Shown piece by piece: positions 31,857 to 41,348 of a stretch of DNA of 64,000 bases. The notes under the pieces are model-generated. The model was not told where the DNA came from. It worked only from the letters and a program-made list of their open reading frames with translations, and did not search any database. Location of the stretch: assembly GCA_934621605.1 (NCBI GenBank), contig CAKTUZ010000011.1, positions 1 to 64,000 of the forward strand, written 5' to 3'. The DNA comes from an uncultured bacterium (GTDB lineage Bacteria > Vulcanimicrobiota > Xenobia > Xenobiales > Xenobiaceae). Position 1 is the first letter of the stretch, and each line of letters opens with the position of its first letter. Both the position numbers and the translations under genes were made by a program.

Positions 31857-33884
31857 CTATTGCACATCACGGGTAATTTTATTATCTTTCTTTATCTCTT
31901 CTTCAATCTTAGCTTGCAATTTTGCTTCTTCAGCTTTGTCAGCAGCTGTAAGTTTGGTAATAGTAGGATCTTTTTTCCAAATTTCACCATCTTGTTGAGC
32001 TGCTTTTACATCGGCTTCACTAAGCTCTGCTGAGAATTTGTGATCTAACATAAATTGAGCTTCACGAATGGCCAGCTTCAATTGTAAATCGTTATCGGAG
32101 CCGATCTTGTTAGTGGGTCTTGATTCAAACTTAATGTCAGGCTCAATACCTTTAAGGTGAATATCTTTATCTTTAGGGGTAAGATAATGGGCCATAGTTA
32201 ATTTCAAAGCTCCGCCGTCGTTGAAGAGCTGAAGACTTTGAACACTACCTTTTCCGTAAGTAGTTTCACCTATGATTAAAGCTCGCCGATAGTCTTTCAT
32301 AGCACCAGAAGTTATTTCCGAAGCGCTGGCCGAGAAGCGATTGGCCAAAATTATCAAAGGCAACTTGTTGATATTTTTGGAATTGGAAAAATGAGGCTCA
32401 TTGAAATTGAGACGTGGATTAACTACGCTGGTTATTAAGCTCTTATGGGGCAAAAATTCGGAACACAGGCCGATAGCCGCGTCAATGTAGCCGCCACCGT
32501 TGTTGCGTAAGTCCACTATAAGGGCTTGAGCTCCGTCTTTAACTAAATCATTTAACGCAGTACCAAATTCTTGAGTCGTCTCTGAACCAAAGAAACGCAC
32601 TCGTAAGTAGCCTATCCGGTTGGGTAACATTTTGCCATTGACGCTGGGCACATGGATATTAGTACGTTGCAAAGCGACTTCAAAGTTTTTGCCGTCGCGC
32701 TGCATACTTAAAATGACCACACTGCCTACCTTGCCTCTAATCATGGCAGCAGCTGTATCCATGTCTAAACTGCTAGTTTTTTTACCGTCAATAGCCATAA
32801 TTTTATCGCCTGGGCGTACGCCCTTAAGGGCAGCTGGAGTACCTTCAATGGGTTCGATGACGGTAAGTTGACGATTATTATGCCAGTCGGCTTCAAGATA
32901 AATACCCACTCCGCCGTAATCGCTAGCTCCCAGCTGTTCTTTGAAAATCTGTACGTCTTCAGGGGACAAAGCGATGCTGAACGGATCGTTTATGGCACAA
33001 ATCATGCCATTTAAAGCGCTGTATAACAAATAGCTGTCTGTAAGAATAACCGGATTGCCGTCGGCGTCTTTAATTATTTCCGAATCGTCGGTATCTAATT
33101 CTGTTTTATCAGAGTTGACTGAATCACGGCTGACTGCTTGCGGATCTTCGAGGACTTGTTTCTCTAATGATTTTTCGCTTTTGTTATCTTTTGAGGCTTT
33201 ATCATTCGAAGTGGTGTCGGTTTTAATGCCTCTGTTTTTTTTATCGTTGGCGTCTAGTTCGGCTAACCTGGTCGTAATGGCTTTTTCCAGCTGCTGGCGA
33301 TGAATAACTCGCTGATCGTCGGGGAGTTTGGCTATCTTGAGCAGAGTTTTCTCAAATTCGGTGTCGAGAATATTAAGTAATTCTTTGTCACTCATTTTAT
33401 TGAGTTTGTTTTCATCGAGCTTAGCTACACCCAAATCTCGATGTCCGAATTTGTCTAAACAATAATTGATGCCCTCTAAAGCTCCGTTAACTAGCTGAGC
33501 TGTAGAAACTTCACGAATATATTGCTTTTGAATATAGGCTAAGCTATCGCGTAAAGTCGTCTTGCCTATTGTAGACGAAGGATATGCAACCGGATATTGA
33601 CTGCTGAAGTCTATCTTGGCTGAATCCAGATCGACAGAAATGTCCCCTGAACTTCTTGCAGAGGTATTGTGGAGAAAAATAAAGGGTATTATCAAAATTA
33701 TAATGACAATACTCAGTATAAAGTTAAAAAATGCTTTTCTAAAGTTGCTTTGGGGAGCAGAGGCAGACTGAGCGGTAGCAGAATTCTGAGCATTTTCAGA
33801 AGTTACTTCCGCTTTTTTTAATTCGGATAACTCCGCATCTAATTCTACAGCTTGGCGTTTTTCTTCAGCAGCTTCGTTATTCAT
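31857..33884 (-). CDS. S41 C-terminal processing peptidase, N-terminal membrane anchor
   Basis: A 675-residue S41 (Ctp) peptidase with a single N-terminal membrane helix (about 50-70), a PDZ domain (LTVIEPIEGTPAALKGVRPGD) and the catalytic core. Ser in SASASEI and Lys in YGKGS, 25 residues apart, form the dyad. A Lys/Asp/Ser-rich insert of about 75 residues (roughly 210-285) precedes the PDZ region, unlike its two neighbours. It is probably periplasmic, anchored to the inner membrane, and degrades or processes exported proteins. It is the last of three S41 genes in the ftsEX direction. Confidence 0.92.
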   Translation of the reverse strand: MNNEAAEEKRQAVELDAELSELKKAEVTSENAQNSATAQSASAPQSNFRKAFFNFILSIVIIILIIPFIFLHNTSARSSGDISVDLDSAKIDFSSQYPVAYPSSTIGKTTLRDSLAYIQKQYIREVSTAQLVNGALEGINYCLDKFGHRDLGVAKLDENKLNKMSDKELLNILDTEFEKTLLKIAKLPDDQRVIHRQQLEKAITTRLAELDANDKKNRGIKTDTTSNDKASKDNKSEKSLEKQVLEDPQAVSRDSVNSDKTELDTDDSEIIKDADGNPVILTDSYLLYSALNGMICAINDPFSIALSPEDVQIFKEQLGASDYGGVGIYLEADWHNNRQLTVIEPIEGTPAALKGVRPGDKIMAIDGKKTSSLDMDTAAAMIRGKVGSVVILSMQRDGKNFEVALQRTNIHVPSVNGKMLPNRIGYLRVRFFGSETTQEFGTALNDLVKDGAQALIVDLRNNGGGYIDAAIGLCSEFLPHKSLITSVVNPRLNFNEPHFSNSKNINKLPLIILANRFSASASEITSGAMKDYRRALIIGETTYGKGSVQSLQLFNDGGALKLTMAHYLTPKDKDIHLKGIEPDIKFESRPTNKIGSDNDLQLKLAIREAQFMLDHKFSAELSEADVKAAQQDGEIWKKDPTITKLTAADKAEEAKLQAKIEEEIKKDNKITRDVQ

Positions 33885-33913
33885 AATCTTTTCTTCATTT
33901 TTTTATATAAGGC

Positions 33914-33966
33914 CTAAAAACGAGCCTCAAACCGAAATTTAAAAAGTACAGATTCAGTTTGAGGCT
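33914..33966 (-). terminator. Terminator between two S41 peptidase genes
   Basis: A 10-bp stem, AGCCTCAAAC / GTTTGAGGCT, follows the stop of the second S41 gene, with GTTTTTAGG downstream on the minus strand. So the third gene (31857) may have its own promoter. Confidence 0.65.
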
Positions 33967-33992
33967 GATCGTTCTTCTTACCGAACCTTACT

Positions 33993-35753
33993 CTATTGTT
34001 CGAATTTGGGTTGGATAATAAATTGGAAATTATGTTCTCTACCGTCGGTAGTCTTTACCGTAACATTATCGACAACATTCTCTCCTTTTATATCCATAAC
34101 TCTTTTGGTAATTGTATAAGACCCGGAAATGGATTTTTCAATGTGAGGAATCTCGTCAAAGATACTCTTTACAGAAAGAGGAGCATTAGCTTGAGATGCT
34201 ATTTCCGCATTCTGAGCGGATTTTTCTTGAGCTTTGGCATTTGAAGAGACGATCTCTAAAGCTTTTTTAAGCTGAGTGTCTTTCTGGCGCTCTAAAATGA
34301 GCTCATCTTCCATTTTTACTTCCACATCGGGGGTGAGGCCGGCTTTGTGGATATCGTGACCGGCTGGAGTATGGTAATGGGCGGTAGTAATTTTGAAAGC
34401 AGAAGTTTTGTTGGCCGGAAATTGGTAAGGATAGAGCTTTTGCACGCTGCCCTTGCCAAAAGATTTTACGCCTACAAGTTGTCCTCGTTTAAGATCGCGG
34501 ATGGCGCCAGCGGTAATTTCCGAAGCGCTGGCTGAGTTACTGTTAATAAGTACGACCAGAGGTTTTTGAGACGAATGTAAGTTCGGGCGCGAGTAAATAA
34601 TTTGCTCATGATCGGCACCGTCGACAATAGAAACAATGCGACTGCCAGTTTTTACAAACTTAGAGCAAACATCGACAGCGGCAGAAACGTAACCGCCGGA
34701 ATTGTTGCGCACATCGATAATGTAAGCTTGGCAGCCCTGTTTCTCCAAATCGCGCACGGCAGCTTCCATTTCGGTGTTGGTACTTTCGCCAAAAATACCT
34801 AAGGCCAGATAGCCAACTTTTATGCCGTCTTGTTCGATAATTTCATGCTTCAAAGTATCGACATGGATAACCTCGCGAGTTAAAGACACTTCGAAAACAT
34901 GGCCTGAGCTAGGACGGCGAATGGTAAGTTTGACTTTAGAACCGGCTTCACCGCGCAGAAGTTTAGAGCATTGCACTAAAGTCATACCATAAGTGGATTT
35001 GCCGCTGATATGGGTAATTTCATCGTTGTTGCGCAAGCCGACTCGGGCAGCCGGACCTTTTTCCATAACTTGGTTAATTACCAAAACACGGCTGTTGGCT
35101 GGATCTTTTTCGTCGCCACTCAGGCCCATAACTATACCTATACCACCAAAATTACCGCCGCTCATTTGCTCGTTAAGGTTTTTATATTCATCGGGGGTTA
35201 AGTAAACGGTATAAGGATCGTCAGTAGCTCTCATGATACCTTTAAGGGCTGCCATAGTGAGCATCTGATCTTTCATCAGTTGAGGATAAGCAGTGGCAGC
35301 TTTGGTAAATTGAGAGCGCAGTTCTTTATTGGCTTCTTGAGGAGTGGCATCGACATCAATTTGCTTAAAGAAGTCGGAAGTAAGCTTGTTATCTTCCATA
35401 AATAAGGTCATGGCGTCGAAAGCGCAGTTGGTAATTTTGCTGGGTTTGGCTTTTTCTCTGGCTTCAGTTTTGACCAGGAGCAGGGCTTTGTCGAGCATTT
35501 CCAGAGCATCGTCTAAATCTTTGGGTGAGATTTTATTGACAGGAGCTTGTTTAGCCGCCGTTTTGCTGACTTTAGCATTATTTTTGTTGCTTTGTTTAGC
35601 TTTTTGAGCCAAAGTTTGGCCGTAGCCGGAACGCTGAGCTGAGTAAGCTTTAGCAGCTCGATCTTGGTTAGGCTGAGCGCTTACGGGCAGAGCAATAAGT
35701 ACAGCTAAAGCTGCGGCGGCGGCTGCTGGAACAAAAGTATGCTTTAAATTCAT
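33993..35753 (-). CDS. S41 C-terminal processing peptidase (secreted)
   Basis: A 586-residue exported S41 peptidase. A Sec signal peptide (Ala/Leu-rich, ending ALPVSAQ) is followed by a helical region, a PDZ domain (VLVINQVMEKGPAARVGLRN) and the protease core with the Ser-Lys dyad (SASASEITAG...SFGKGSVQ; 25 apart). It retains the full core and should be active. AGGAG lies 8 bases before the ATG. It is closely related to the flanking S41 proteins, consistent with tandem duplication. Confidence 0.93.
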   Translation of the reverse strand: MNLKHTFVPAAAAAALAVLIALPVSAQPNQDRAAKAYSAQRSGYGQTLAQKAKQSNKNNAKVSKTAAKQAPVNKISPKDLDDALEMLDKALLLVKTEAREKAKPSKITNCAFDAMTLFMEDNKLTSDFFKQIDVDATPQEANKELRSQFTKAATAYPQLMKDQMLTMAALKGIMRATDDPYTVYLTPDEYKNLNEQMSGGNFGGIGIVMGLSGDEKDPANSRVLVINQVMEKGPAARVGLRNNDEITHISGKSTYGMTLVQCSKLLRGEAGSKVKLTIRRPSSGHVFEVSLTREVIHVDTLKHEIIEQDGIKVGYLALGIFGESTNTEMEAAVRDLEKQGCQAYIIDVRNNSGGYVSAAVDVCSKFVKTGSRIVSIVDGADHEQIIYSRPNLHSSQKPLVVLINSNSASASEITAGAIRDLKRGQLVGVKSFGKGSVQKLYPYQFPANKTSAFKITTAHYHTPAGHDIHKAGLTPDVEVKMEDELILERQKDTQLKKALEIVSSNAKAQEKSAQNAEIASQANAPLSVKSIFDEIPHIEKSISGSYTITKRVMDIKGENVVDNVTVKTTDGREHNFQFIIQPKFEQ

Positions 35754-35963
35754 GGTGAATTCTCCTGAATCGAACCTGAAGCGGTAATAGGCCGCCGGGG
35801 TTGATAAATTATCCTATATTGGCGAAACAGCGTCTCTAAACTGTCGTCATATTTTTTTATTTGATTGCAAATCTTTTTATAAACTTTCAACACCCGGCGC
35901 ACTCCGGCAAAGTTTACAAAGCATCAGGAGCTCCTTTCGCTAAGAAAGGAAAAAGCCCTTATC

Positions 35964-37688
35964 TTAATTTTGGGATTGGCAATCCTGCTTGAGTAATTTA
36001 TTTTGCAATAACTCAAAAGCTTTTTGCAACTGTTTGTCTTGCAAAGGCTTATAACGCAGACCGAACGGAGCCGGAAGTATGTATTCAGGCACCAGTCCGG
36101 ACTTGCCCAAGTCCAAACCGTTAGGTGTTCGATAGTGAGTATAAGTTACTTTGCAAGCTGAAGTTTCTCCCGGGGGGAATTCAAAATTATAAATTTTTTG
36201 TGAACTGTTTTTGCCGAAGCTGGCTGAGCCGACTAAGAAGGCTGCTTTATGATCTCGCAAAGCGCCGGCTGTAATTTCTGCGGCCGAAGCTGTTTGCCCG
36301 TCTATTAAAACGGCCATAGGTTTGGCTTGGTGGCTATTGCGGTAGGTGTAAATTGTTTTTTCGCTTTGTCCGTTTTTATCTACTAAGGAAGCTATAAGAC
36401 TGTGTTCCGGCAAAAACTTGGAACATAAATCGCGGGCAGCGTTTGTATAACCGCCTGGGTTGCCGCGCAAATCCAAGATATAACCTTGACATCCCGCTTT
36501 TTCCAAAGCCAGTAAAGTACGTTCTGCTTCAATGTTGGTCGATTCGTTAAACATATCGACTCTAAGCAGGCCGATTTTTATCTGTGGAGCGGCAGTTGTG
36601 AGCGCAGGGGTAGCCGTTTCAGTTTTAGAGGCAACTTGAGGTAAAGTTGGGTGGCGCTTGATAACTTTTTCGTCATTCTGAGTAGCTGTCGGTTTAAGAT
36701 CTTGAACAGAAAATTGGCCTTGTGATTCTGAAGAGAGAATTTGTCCCCAGGCGGCCGGGAAGTGTACTTCGGCTCTAGTTAAAAGCAACCGGCGGCTGTC
36801 AGTTCGGCCCATTTTGCGCATTAAATTTGTTACGTAAGTTAAAGACACTTGACTACCATTAGGACCGCGCATGAGTTGCAAGCACTGCTGCGGGTTCAAT
36901 TTGGCTAACGGTTGGCCGTCAATAGCTATAATCTCATCTCCTTGATGCAGACCGGCTTTTAGAGCCGGCGAATTGGGAGCTAGTGCTGCTACCACAAAAT
37001 GAGAACGTTCTTGAGAATCGCGGCCGGGGGTAAGCACCACGCCCAAGCTGCCGGAATAATCGCCGCTAAGATAACTATCTAGATCATTATATTCATCCAA
37101 ACTGACAAATACCGTATAAGCGTCTTCAGCCGAATCGGTAATAGCTTGGGCTAAACAGACCGTAAACTTAGGATCGGTGGCTAATTCTGGACAACGTTTG
37201 AGGGCTTGGCGATAAAGTGAAGTGATGTTTTGCAGTGCTTGCCAGCGCTCCAATTCCGGTTGCTCTGCCTTGTATTCGCACAGCCACTCTTTGTCCAGCT
37301 TGCGCTCTTGTAAAAAATCACGGGCCCCTTCCAGCACAAATTGCCAAACTTTTTGAGGAGAGGGTGGCTCTATAGCATTATCTAGCAAAATATTAAAAGT
37401 TTGGCCTAAAACGTCGCAGCTCACTTCTTCTAAGCTGTTTAATTTTTGAGCCGGAGCTTCAGATAATTGAGCTGCTGCGGGAACAGGGTGGGAAGGGGCC
37501 CGCTTTACGGGCGTAGCGGCGTCGTCTGCGTTGGTAGCGGCGGCTGCACTTAGAGGCGAGCCTAAAATAGCCAAAGCCAGAAGCAAGGAGCGAGTCGCCC
37601 GGAAAAGAAAATTTTTGGCATTGAAGTTATCAAACTTAGCCGTTAAATTTTCTTTTATATTAGAGCTAGGGAAGAGTAGGTGGGACAT
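35964..37688 (-). CDS. S41 C-terminal processing peptidase (third paralogue)
   Basis: A 574-residue S41 peptidase with an N-terminal signal/anchor region (about 30-50) after a polar leader, PDZ domain (SPALKAGLHQGDEIIAIDGQ) and catalytic core (TASAAEITAG...SFGKNSSQ; Ser and Lys 25 apart). A Thr/Ala/Pro-rich stretch of about 50 residues separates PDZ from the core. It follows the M23 peptidase gene after 39 bp, with AAGGAAGG before its ATG, so it probably belongs to the ftsEX operon. The following 35754-35963 spacer holds a small hairpin but no gene. Confidence 0.92.
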   Translation of the reverse strand: MSHLLFPSSNIKENLTAKFDNFNAKNFLFRATRSLLLALAILGSPLSAAAATNADDAATPVKRAPSHPVPAAAQLSEAPAQKLNSLEEVSCDVLGQTFNILLDNAIEPPSPQKVWQFVLEGARDFLQERKLDKEWLCEYKAEQPELERWQALQNITSLYRQALKRCPELATDPKFTVCLAQAITDSAEDAYTVFVSLDEYNDLDSYLSGDYSGSLGVVLTPGRDSQERSHFVVAALAPNSPALKAGLHQGDEIIAIDGQPLAKLNPQQCLQLMRGPNGSQVSLTYVTNLMRKMGRTDSRRLLLTRAEVHFPAAWGQILSSESQGQFSVQDLKPTATQNDEKVIKRHPTLPQVASKTETATPALTTAAPQIKIGLLRVDMFNESTNIEAERTLLALEKAGCQGYILDLRGNPGGYTNAARDLCSKFLPEHSLIASLVDKNGQSEKTIYTYRNSHQAKPMAVLIDGQTASAAEITAGALRDHKAAFLVGSASFGKNSSQKIYNFEFPPGETSACKVTYTHYRTPNGLDLGKSGLVPEYILPAPFGLRYKPLQDKQLQKAFELLQNKLLKQDCQSQN

Positions 37689-37727
37689 GAGGCCTTCCTT
37701 TCTGGCTTTGGGTTGGATGAGTGCTCG

Positions 37728-38897
37728 CTAAATGAAGCCTAAGGGATCGACAGGCTCACCGTTTATGCGCACTTCAAAATGAAGGTGCGGGCCGGTTGAA
37801 TTGCCGGTAGAACCTACGGCTGCTATTTGCTGGCCTTTGGCCACAGATTGGCCGTAGGATACATATAGTTCGGAGCAGTGCGCATAAAGCGTACTGTAGC
37901 CGCCGCCGTGATCGATGATGATGCAATTGCCATAGCCGCCCATCCAACCTGAATCGATGACGACGCCGCTGTCGGAAGCCAGCACGGGACTTCCGTAGTA
38001 AGCGCCAATATCAACGCCGGTATGGAAACGCATAGTACCAAAGATGGGGTGGACACGATAGCCGAAGGGAGAAGTGATGGGCCCTTGGCCAGGCATAAGA
38101 TAACGACCTGTACCCCAAGTTCGTGTACCGGCGTTGGGGGAAGTTGGGTGCATAATCACTTGGCTGCGGCGCACGGTAGATTGGATTTGGTTTTCCAGCG
38201 CTTGGGTGCTGTTTTCCAGTTCGCTAACGTAGGAACTTAAAGAGTCGCGCTGGCGTCGTGTGTCGGCCAACAGAGAAGAGCGCGTCTGTTCAATTTGCTG
38301 TAATTTTTTGACACGATTCTCCTGAGCGTCTTTTAAGTCTTTGATTTGGCGCAACGTGCGTTCGGATTGGACTTTTTTGACTTCCAGCTCTTGTTTGAGA
38401 CTGCGCACTTGAGTAACCAGTTGGCGATCGTTCTCAATAATAAGCGACAGATAATAAGTTTGATCGATAAAATCAGTAAAACTTTCTGCTCCCAAAAGCA
38501 CTACCAAATAACCGACGTCGCCTTGCAAGTAAATTTCTCGCAACCTCTTGCCCAAAATGCGTTGAGCTTTTTTGTATTCTTGAGTAGCTTCACCCAAGCG
38601 TTTAGTGATATTTTTTAATTGCTTTTTGGCAGCTTGCAAGCTGACTTTGGCTTCGCGATAGGCCTCGCGACTGTATTGCAAGTCGGCTTGGGTGTCGCTA
38701 AGTTGTCGTGAAAGATCGCGTTCTCGTTCGTTGATAATATCTAAACGTTTGCGCTGGGCAGCCAGTTGACTCTTTTTTTGGCGCAGTTGGGAATTAGGAT
38801 CGGCTTGAGCCAACGAAGTGTCACAACAGAAAATATTGAAGCCAGAAATGGCTAAAATCAAAAATAAGAGCCAAAATTTGCGGTGTATACTTAACAA
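37728..38897 (-). CDS. Coiled-coil M23 peptidoglycan hydrolase, FtsEX partner
   Basis: A 389-residue protein with an N-terminal signal peptide (about 8-30), a long coiled coil (about 35-225) with heptads of Lys/Arg/Gln/Leu, and a C-terminal LytM/M23 domain. The zinc motifs HxxxD (HTGVD) and HxH (HLHFE) are both present, so unlike E. coli EnvC, which has lost them, this should be an active hydrolase. The arrangement matches EnvC/PcsB-type proteins controlled by FtsEX in septal cell-wall splitting. It lies 18 bp downstream of ftsX and upstream of three S41 peptidase genes. Confidence 0.9.
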   Translation of the reverse strand: MLSIHRKFWLLFLILAISGFNIFCCDTSLAQADPNSQLRQKKSQLAAQRKRLDIINERERDLSRQLSDTQADLQYSREAYREAKVSLQAAKKQLKNITKRLGEATQEYKKAQRILGKRLREIYLQGDVGYLVVLLGAESFTDFIDQTYYLSLIIENDRQLVTQVRSLKQELEVKKVQSERTLRQIKDLKDAQENRVKKLQQIEQTRSSLLADTRRQRDSLSSYVSELENSTQALENQIQSTVRRSQVIMHPTSPNAGTRTWGTGRYLMPGQGPITSPFGYRVHPIFGTMRFHTGVDIGAYYGSPVLASDSGVVIDSGWMGGYGNCIIIDHGGGYSTLYAHCSELYVSYGQSVAKGQQIAAVGSTGNSTGPHLHFEVRINGEPVDPLGFI

Positions 38898-38915
38898 GTC
38901 AAGTACCTCCTCAAA

Positions 38916-40274
38916 TTAAGCCTTTAAATAGCGGTTGACGGAAATCAAACTTCCCAAGGCGCCTACCAAGCAACCCATAGTGATTAAACCTATGTTTAGA
39001 TAAGGTATAATGGCTCCGGGAAGAAGGATCGGCAGGAATGATATGCTCTTTTGCAATTGGGGCACAACTACTCGGTAAGATACATCTATAAGGACGGAAG
39101 CCATAGCTGCGCCGATTACGCCTTGAGTGACGCCTTCCAAGATAAAGGGCCAGCGAATGAACCAATCGGCAGCGCCTACCAGTTGCATAATATCTATCTC
39201 TTTGCGGCGAGCGAAGACAGTCAAGCGGATAGTGTTGCTAATAATAAGCAAGCTGGAGGCAAAGAGCATAATCAAGATAATTAAGCCCACCATACGGATA
39301 ATGTGGTTGAGTTTCATCAATTTTTGAGCTTCTTCGCGGCCGTAGTCTACAGTAGCTACATTGTCGATTTGGGCTAGTTTATGGGCTACAGGTTCCAGGA
39401 AAGAGGGATCATCTACCGGTATTTCAAAGGCGTCGGGCAGAGGATTGCTTTCCAAGTCATCCAAGTCGAGTTTGGCATTTAGGCGTTTACGCAGTTTCTT
39501 AAAAGCTTCGTCTTTGGGTACGAAAGTAACTTTGGTAACGTGACCGATATCGTAAGCGGCGCTTTTGAAGCTATTGATTTGCTTAGGATCAAAATTTTGG
39601 CTCATATAAACTTTGATTTGCATTTCGCCAGCTAATTCGTCAGCCAGAGACTCTAAGTTGGCGATAATTAATACAAAAAAGCCTAAGATAAGAGCTAAAA
39701 TCATGACCGTCGAAACGGAGGCCACACTCATCATCGGATTGTGGCGCATATTGGTGAGAACCTCGCGCAGGAAGCACTCTAAATAATAGCCGCCCGAAGG
39801 GCTGCGCCTCTTTTTGGGCACATCTTCTTCATCTAAAACTTCATCCACAGTGGGTGTTTTAGAAATTGCCGTTGGTGATTTCTCGATAATGGGAATAGGC
39901 TTGACGATTACTTCTTCTTCATCATCTTTGCTATCTTTTTCTACGGGAACGCTCTCTATAACTACCTGTTGCTCTTCGGGCTCTGTTTTGTCGGAGTGCG
40001 ACAGTTGAACTTGAGAAGGAACAGAACGAGGCTTGGAGGTTGTTTTTTGATTTTCAAGTGCAGACTTTTGAGTTGCTGGGCCTTTTACCGCTTGCATAGA
40101 AACAGTGCGGTTTTTGTCTCGGGTATTTTTTTTTCGCGGAGTGGAGGAAGTTGTGAAAATGGCAGAGTTATGAACTGAAGAAGTTCTCTTCAATTTGCTG
40201 CCATCGGGATCGAGTTTGGTTTGCTCAGCTTGGGGAGAAATGTCAATAAATCCTGATTTAGGCGGAATACTCAT
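38916..40274 (-). CDS. ftsX: Cell division protein FtsX with long N-terminal extension
   Basis: A 452-residue protein. Typical FtsX is about 300 residues; here the first 170 residues are a polar, Lys/Ser/Pro/acidic tail, presumably cytoplasmic. The core has the YYLECFLREVLTNMRHNPMM-type entry to the first helix, an extracytoplasmic loop, and the C-terminal FtsX permease helices (LIILIMLFASSLLIISNT, then the ITMGCLVGALGSLISV end). It couples FtsE ATP hydrolysis to activation of the periplasmic M23 partner. It overlaps the ftsE stop by 4 bp (ATGA). Confidence 0.93.
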   Translation of the reverse strand: MSIPPKSGFIDISPQAEQTKLDPDGSKLKRTSSVHNSAIFTTSSTPRKKNTRDKNRTVSMQAVKGPATQKSALENQKTTSKPRSVPSQVQLSHSDKTEPEEQQVVIESVPVEKDSKDDEEEVIVKPIPIIEKSPTAISKTPTVDEVLDEEDVPKKRRSPSGGYYLECFLREVLTNMRHNPMMSVASVSTVMILALILGFFVLIIANLESLADELAGEMQIKVYMSQNFDPKQINSFKSAAYDIGHVTKVTFVPKDEAFKKLRKRLNAKLDLDDLESNPLPDAFEIPVDDPSFLEPVAHKLAQIDNVATVDYGREEAQKLMKLNHIIRMVGLIILIMLFASSLLIISNTIRLTVFARRKEIDIMQLVGAADWFIRWPFILEGVTQGVIGAAMASVLIDVSYRVVVPQLQKSISFLPILLPGAIIPYLNIGLITMGCLVGALGSLISVNRYLKA

Positions 40275-41020
40275 AAGCCAAAGCCTCCGGCCGCTAAAGT
40301 TTCTTTAGTTATTTCGGTAGTAAAATACATACCTCTAGATAAATCTTGGGCTACTTCACCATGTTGCATAACTACAACGCGCTTTTGCATAACGTCGACC
40401 ATTTGTTGATTGTGAGTGGCTACGATAACGGTAGTACCGCGAGCATTTACTTTGGAGAGAATTTGCATAATATCCCAAGAGGAATCGGGATCGAGATTAC
40501 CTGTAGGCTCGTCAGCTAAAAGAATAACGGGATCGTTAATCAAAGCTCTGGCTATAGCTACGCGTTGTTGCTCACCGCCGGAAAGTTGGCTGGGTAAGCG
40601 ATCGGCTTTTTCGCGCAAGTTTACCAAAGTGAGCGCCTTAGTAACTTTGCGGGGAATAACGTAGCGGCTGGCTCCGGTTACTTGCATGGCATAGGCTACA
40701 TTCTCAAAAACAGTTTTATGACCCAAGAGACGGAAGTCCTGGAAAATTACACCGACACGACGACGCAGATAAGGAATTTGTGAGCGTTTCATATCGCTGA
40801 TTTCTTCACCATTAACGTAGACGAGTCCGGTAGTAGGATCATTTTCGCGGTAAATAAGCTTCATAAGGCTGGATTTACCCGAGCCGGTCTGACCGACCAA
40901 AAAAACAAACTCACCGCGTTTAATGGAAAGATCGACGCGATTTAAAGCTCTGGTTCCGTTGGGATATATTAAACTTACATTGTGAAGTTCAATAATGGGA
41001 TCTTCCGCTGTCGAATTCAT
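40271..41020 (-). CDS. ftsE: Cell division ATP-binding protein FtsE
   Basis: An ABC ATPase of about 249 residues that energises FtsX. Walker A is GQTGSGKS, the signature LSGGEQQR, and Walker [14 protein letters not shown]. The Q-loop is VIFQDFRLL, typical of FtsE. I chose the ATG at 41020 (AGAGG six bases upstream) rather than an earlier frame start at 41056. It opens the ftsE-ftsX-M23-S41 operon. Upstream, 41057-41283 is non-coding with no feature identified beyond likely promoter sequence. Confidence 0.97.
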   Translation of the reverse strand: MNSTAEDPIIELHNVSLIYPNGTRALNRVDLSIKRGEFVFLVGQTGSGKSSLMKLIYRENDPTTGLVYVNGEEISDMKRSQIPYLRRRVGVIFQDFRLLGHKTVFENVAYAMQVTGASRYVIPRKVTKALTLVNLREKADRLPSQLSGGEQQRVAIARALINDPVILLADEPTGNLDPDSSWDIMQILSKVNARGTTVIVATHNQQMVDVMQKRVVVMQHGEVAQDLSRGMYFTTEITKETLAAGGFGL

Positions 41021-41283
41021 AATTAACCTCTTTCGATTGTAGTAGGCAGAAACCAACTGCCTTTAGGCAGTGTGAGGAGCTTTGATTATCTATTGAAATT
41101 ATGAATCTGTACTGTGTGGAAATAAACTATTTCGGAAATAGTCAAGTTCCTGATAACAGCTACAGATGAATAAACTTTCGCTGTAAAAGGTGTTATTAAC
41201 CACTCTGTTACCACGACTTGGCAGTTTACAAGTCCATTAACTTTAGGTGATGGATAGTTGACAATTCAGTAGCCTTTTATATA

Positions 41284-41340
41284 AAAATTGCGGTTAAATT
41301 GCTTAGAAGCGTCGGACAATCGCTCTAAGCAATTTAACTT
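41284..41340 (-). terminator. Terminator of the dedA-like gene
   Basis: A perfect 15-bp stem, GTTAAATTGCTTAGA (41293-41307) / TCTAAGCAATTTAAC (41324-41338), ends 10 bp after the gene stop. A T-rich tract follows on the minus strand. Confidence 0.88.
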
Positions 41341-41348
41341 TGGTAACA

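Noticed and set aside
35930..35955. Hairpin TCCTTTC-GCTAA-GAAAGGA as terminator of the third S41 gene
   Set aside because: On the minus strand the T tract lies before, not after, the stem, so it does not qualify as an intrinsic terminator.
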